From positions 1 to 28,902 of the forward strand of contig CAZTOK010000016.1 of NCBI GenBank assembly GCA_964615445.1: DNA of 28,902 bases, given 5' to 3'. Positions within the stretch are counted from its first letter, which is position 1. Each line of letters opens with the position of its first letter. The notes beneath the pieces are model-generated. The model saw only the letters and a program-made list of their open reading frames with translations. It was not told the DNA's origin and ran no database searches. The position numbers and the translations under genes were made by a program. This DNA is from JALRBM01 sp964615445 (GTDB taxonomy: Bacteria > Patescibacteriota > Saccharimonadia > Saccharimonadales > Saccharimonadaceae). Below, in pieces: positions 28,885 through 28,902 of this stretch.

Positions 28885-28902
28885 ATAATTCGGCACCGTG
28901 CT

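Noticed and set aside
28883..28902. Possible C-terminus of a reverse-strand gene (HGAEL then stop)
   Set aside because: Only five codons are visible, so it cannot be told from chance, although the adjacent terminator would suit it.

Overview
The window reads as chromosomal sequence from a small-genome bacterium of the Patescibacteria/CPR, most likely Candidatus Saccharibacteria (TM7). This placement is an inference from gene content, not a search. It rests on a DUF5663-like protein, an IleRS of the eukaryote-like branch, a VKOR paired with a CXXC-less thioredoxin-like protein, a short four-domain S1, a short IF-2, and sortase-type surface anchoring. TGA is used as a normal stop, for example in the ATGA overlaps at 1140-1143 and 8759-8762, which argues against the UGA-glycine lineages SR1 and Gracilibacteria. 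I see no insertion sequence, phage, CRISPR array, tRNA or rRNA.

Layout. 1-3500 (minus): the start of rplU (L21), then a secreted or membrane Ig/FN3-like protein coupled by ATGA to a GalU-like nucleotidyltransferase, a small zincin and a small acidic protein. 3692-7432 (minus): a T-box-controlled Nudix-ileS operon. 7436-11740 (minus): a tightly packed run ftsZ-nrdR-thioredoxin-like-VKOR-DUF2177-DUF1295-unknown, ended by a large hairpin, with ftsA upstream on its own promoter. 13048-15072 (minus): rpsU-yqeY-adk-map. 15166-18134 (minus): an orphan small gene, recJ with an upstream winged-helix gene, and a phosphoribosyltransferase-like gene divergent from priA. 18164-21581 (plus): priA, def and fmt, with def and fmt overlapping. 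21566-26614 (minus): a DUF5663 protein, an acidic-repeat membrane protein, infB and rpsA. 26611-28340: an LPHTG-anchored protein (minus) divergent from a ROK kinase and a zinc metallopeptidase-like gene (plus), ended by a bidirectional terminator. 28353-28902: a KGG-repeat protein with a strong promoter, and a terminator near the right edge.

Functionally this is mostly core information processing: translation initiation (infB, rpsA, rpsU, fmt), nascent-chain maturation (def, map), tRNA charging, replication restart and repair (priA, recJ), division (ftsA, ftsZ) and nucleotide supply (adk, nrdR). Envelope and redox genes are mixed in.

The most interesting signals are: (i) an apparently complete ileS T-box with a very short Stem I, an AUC specifier and an intrinsic terminator; (ii) at least six genes whose -10 box lies 6-8 nt before the start codon with no Shine-Dalgarno, implying leaderless mRNAs, while operon-internal genes have good Shine-Dalgarno sequences; (iii) an NrdR with no cysteine at all; (iv) an IleRS with HHGT in place of HxGH; (v) a divergent promoter sharing a palindromic -10; and (vi) several structured intergenic RNAs.
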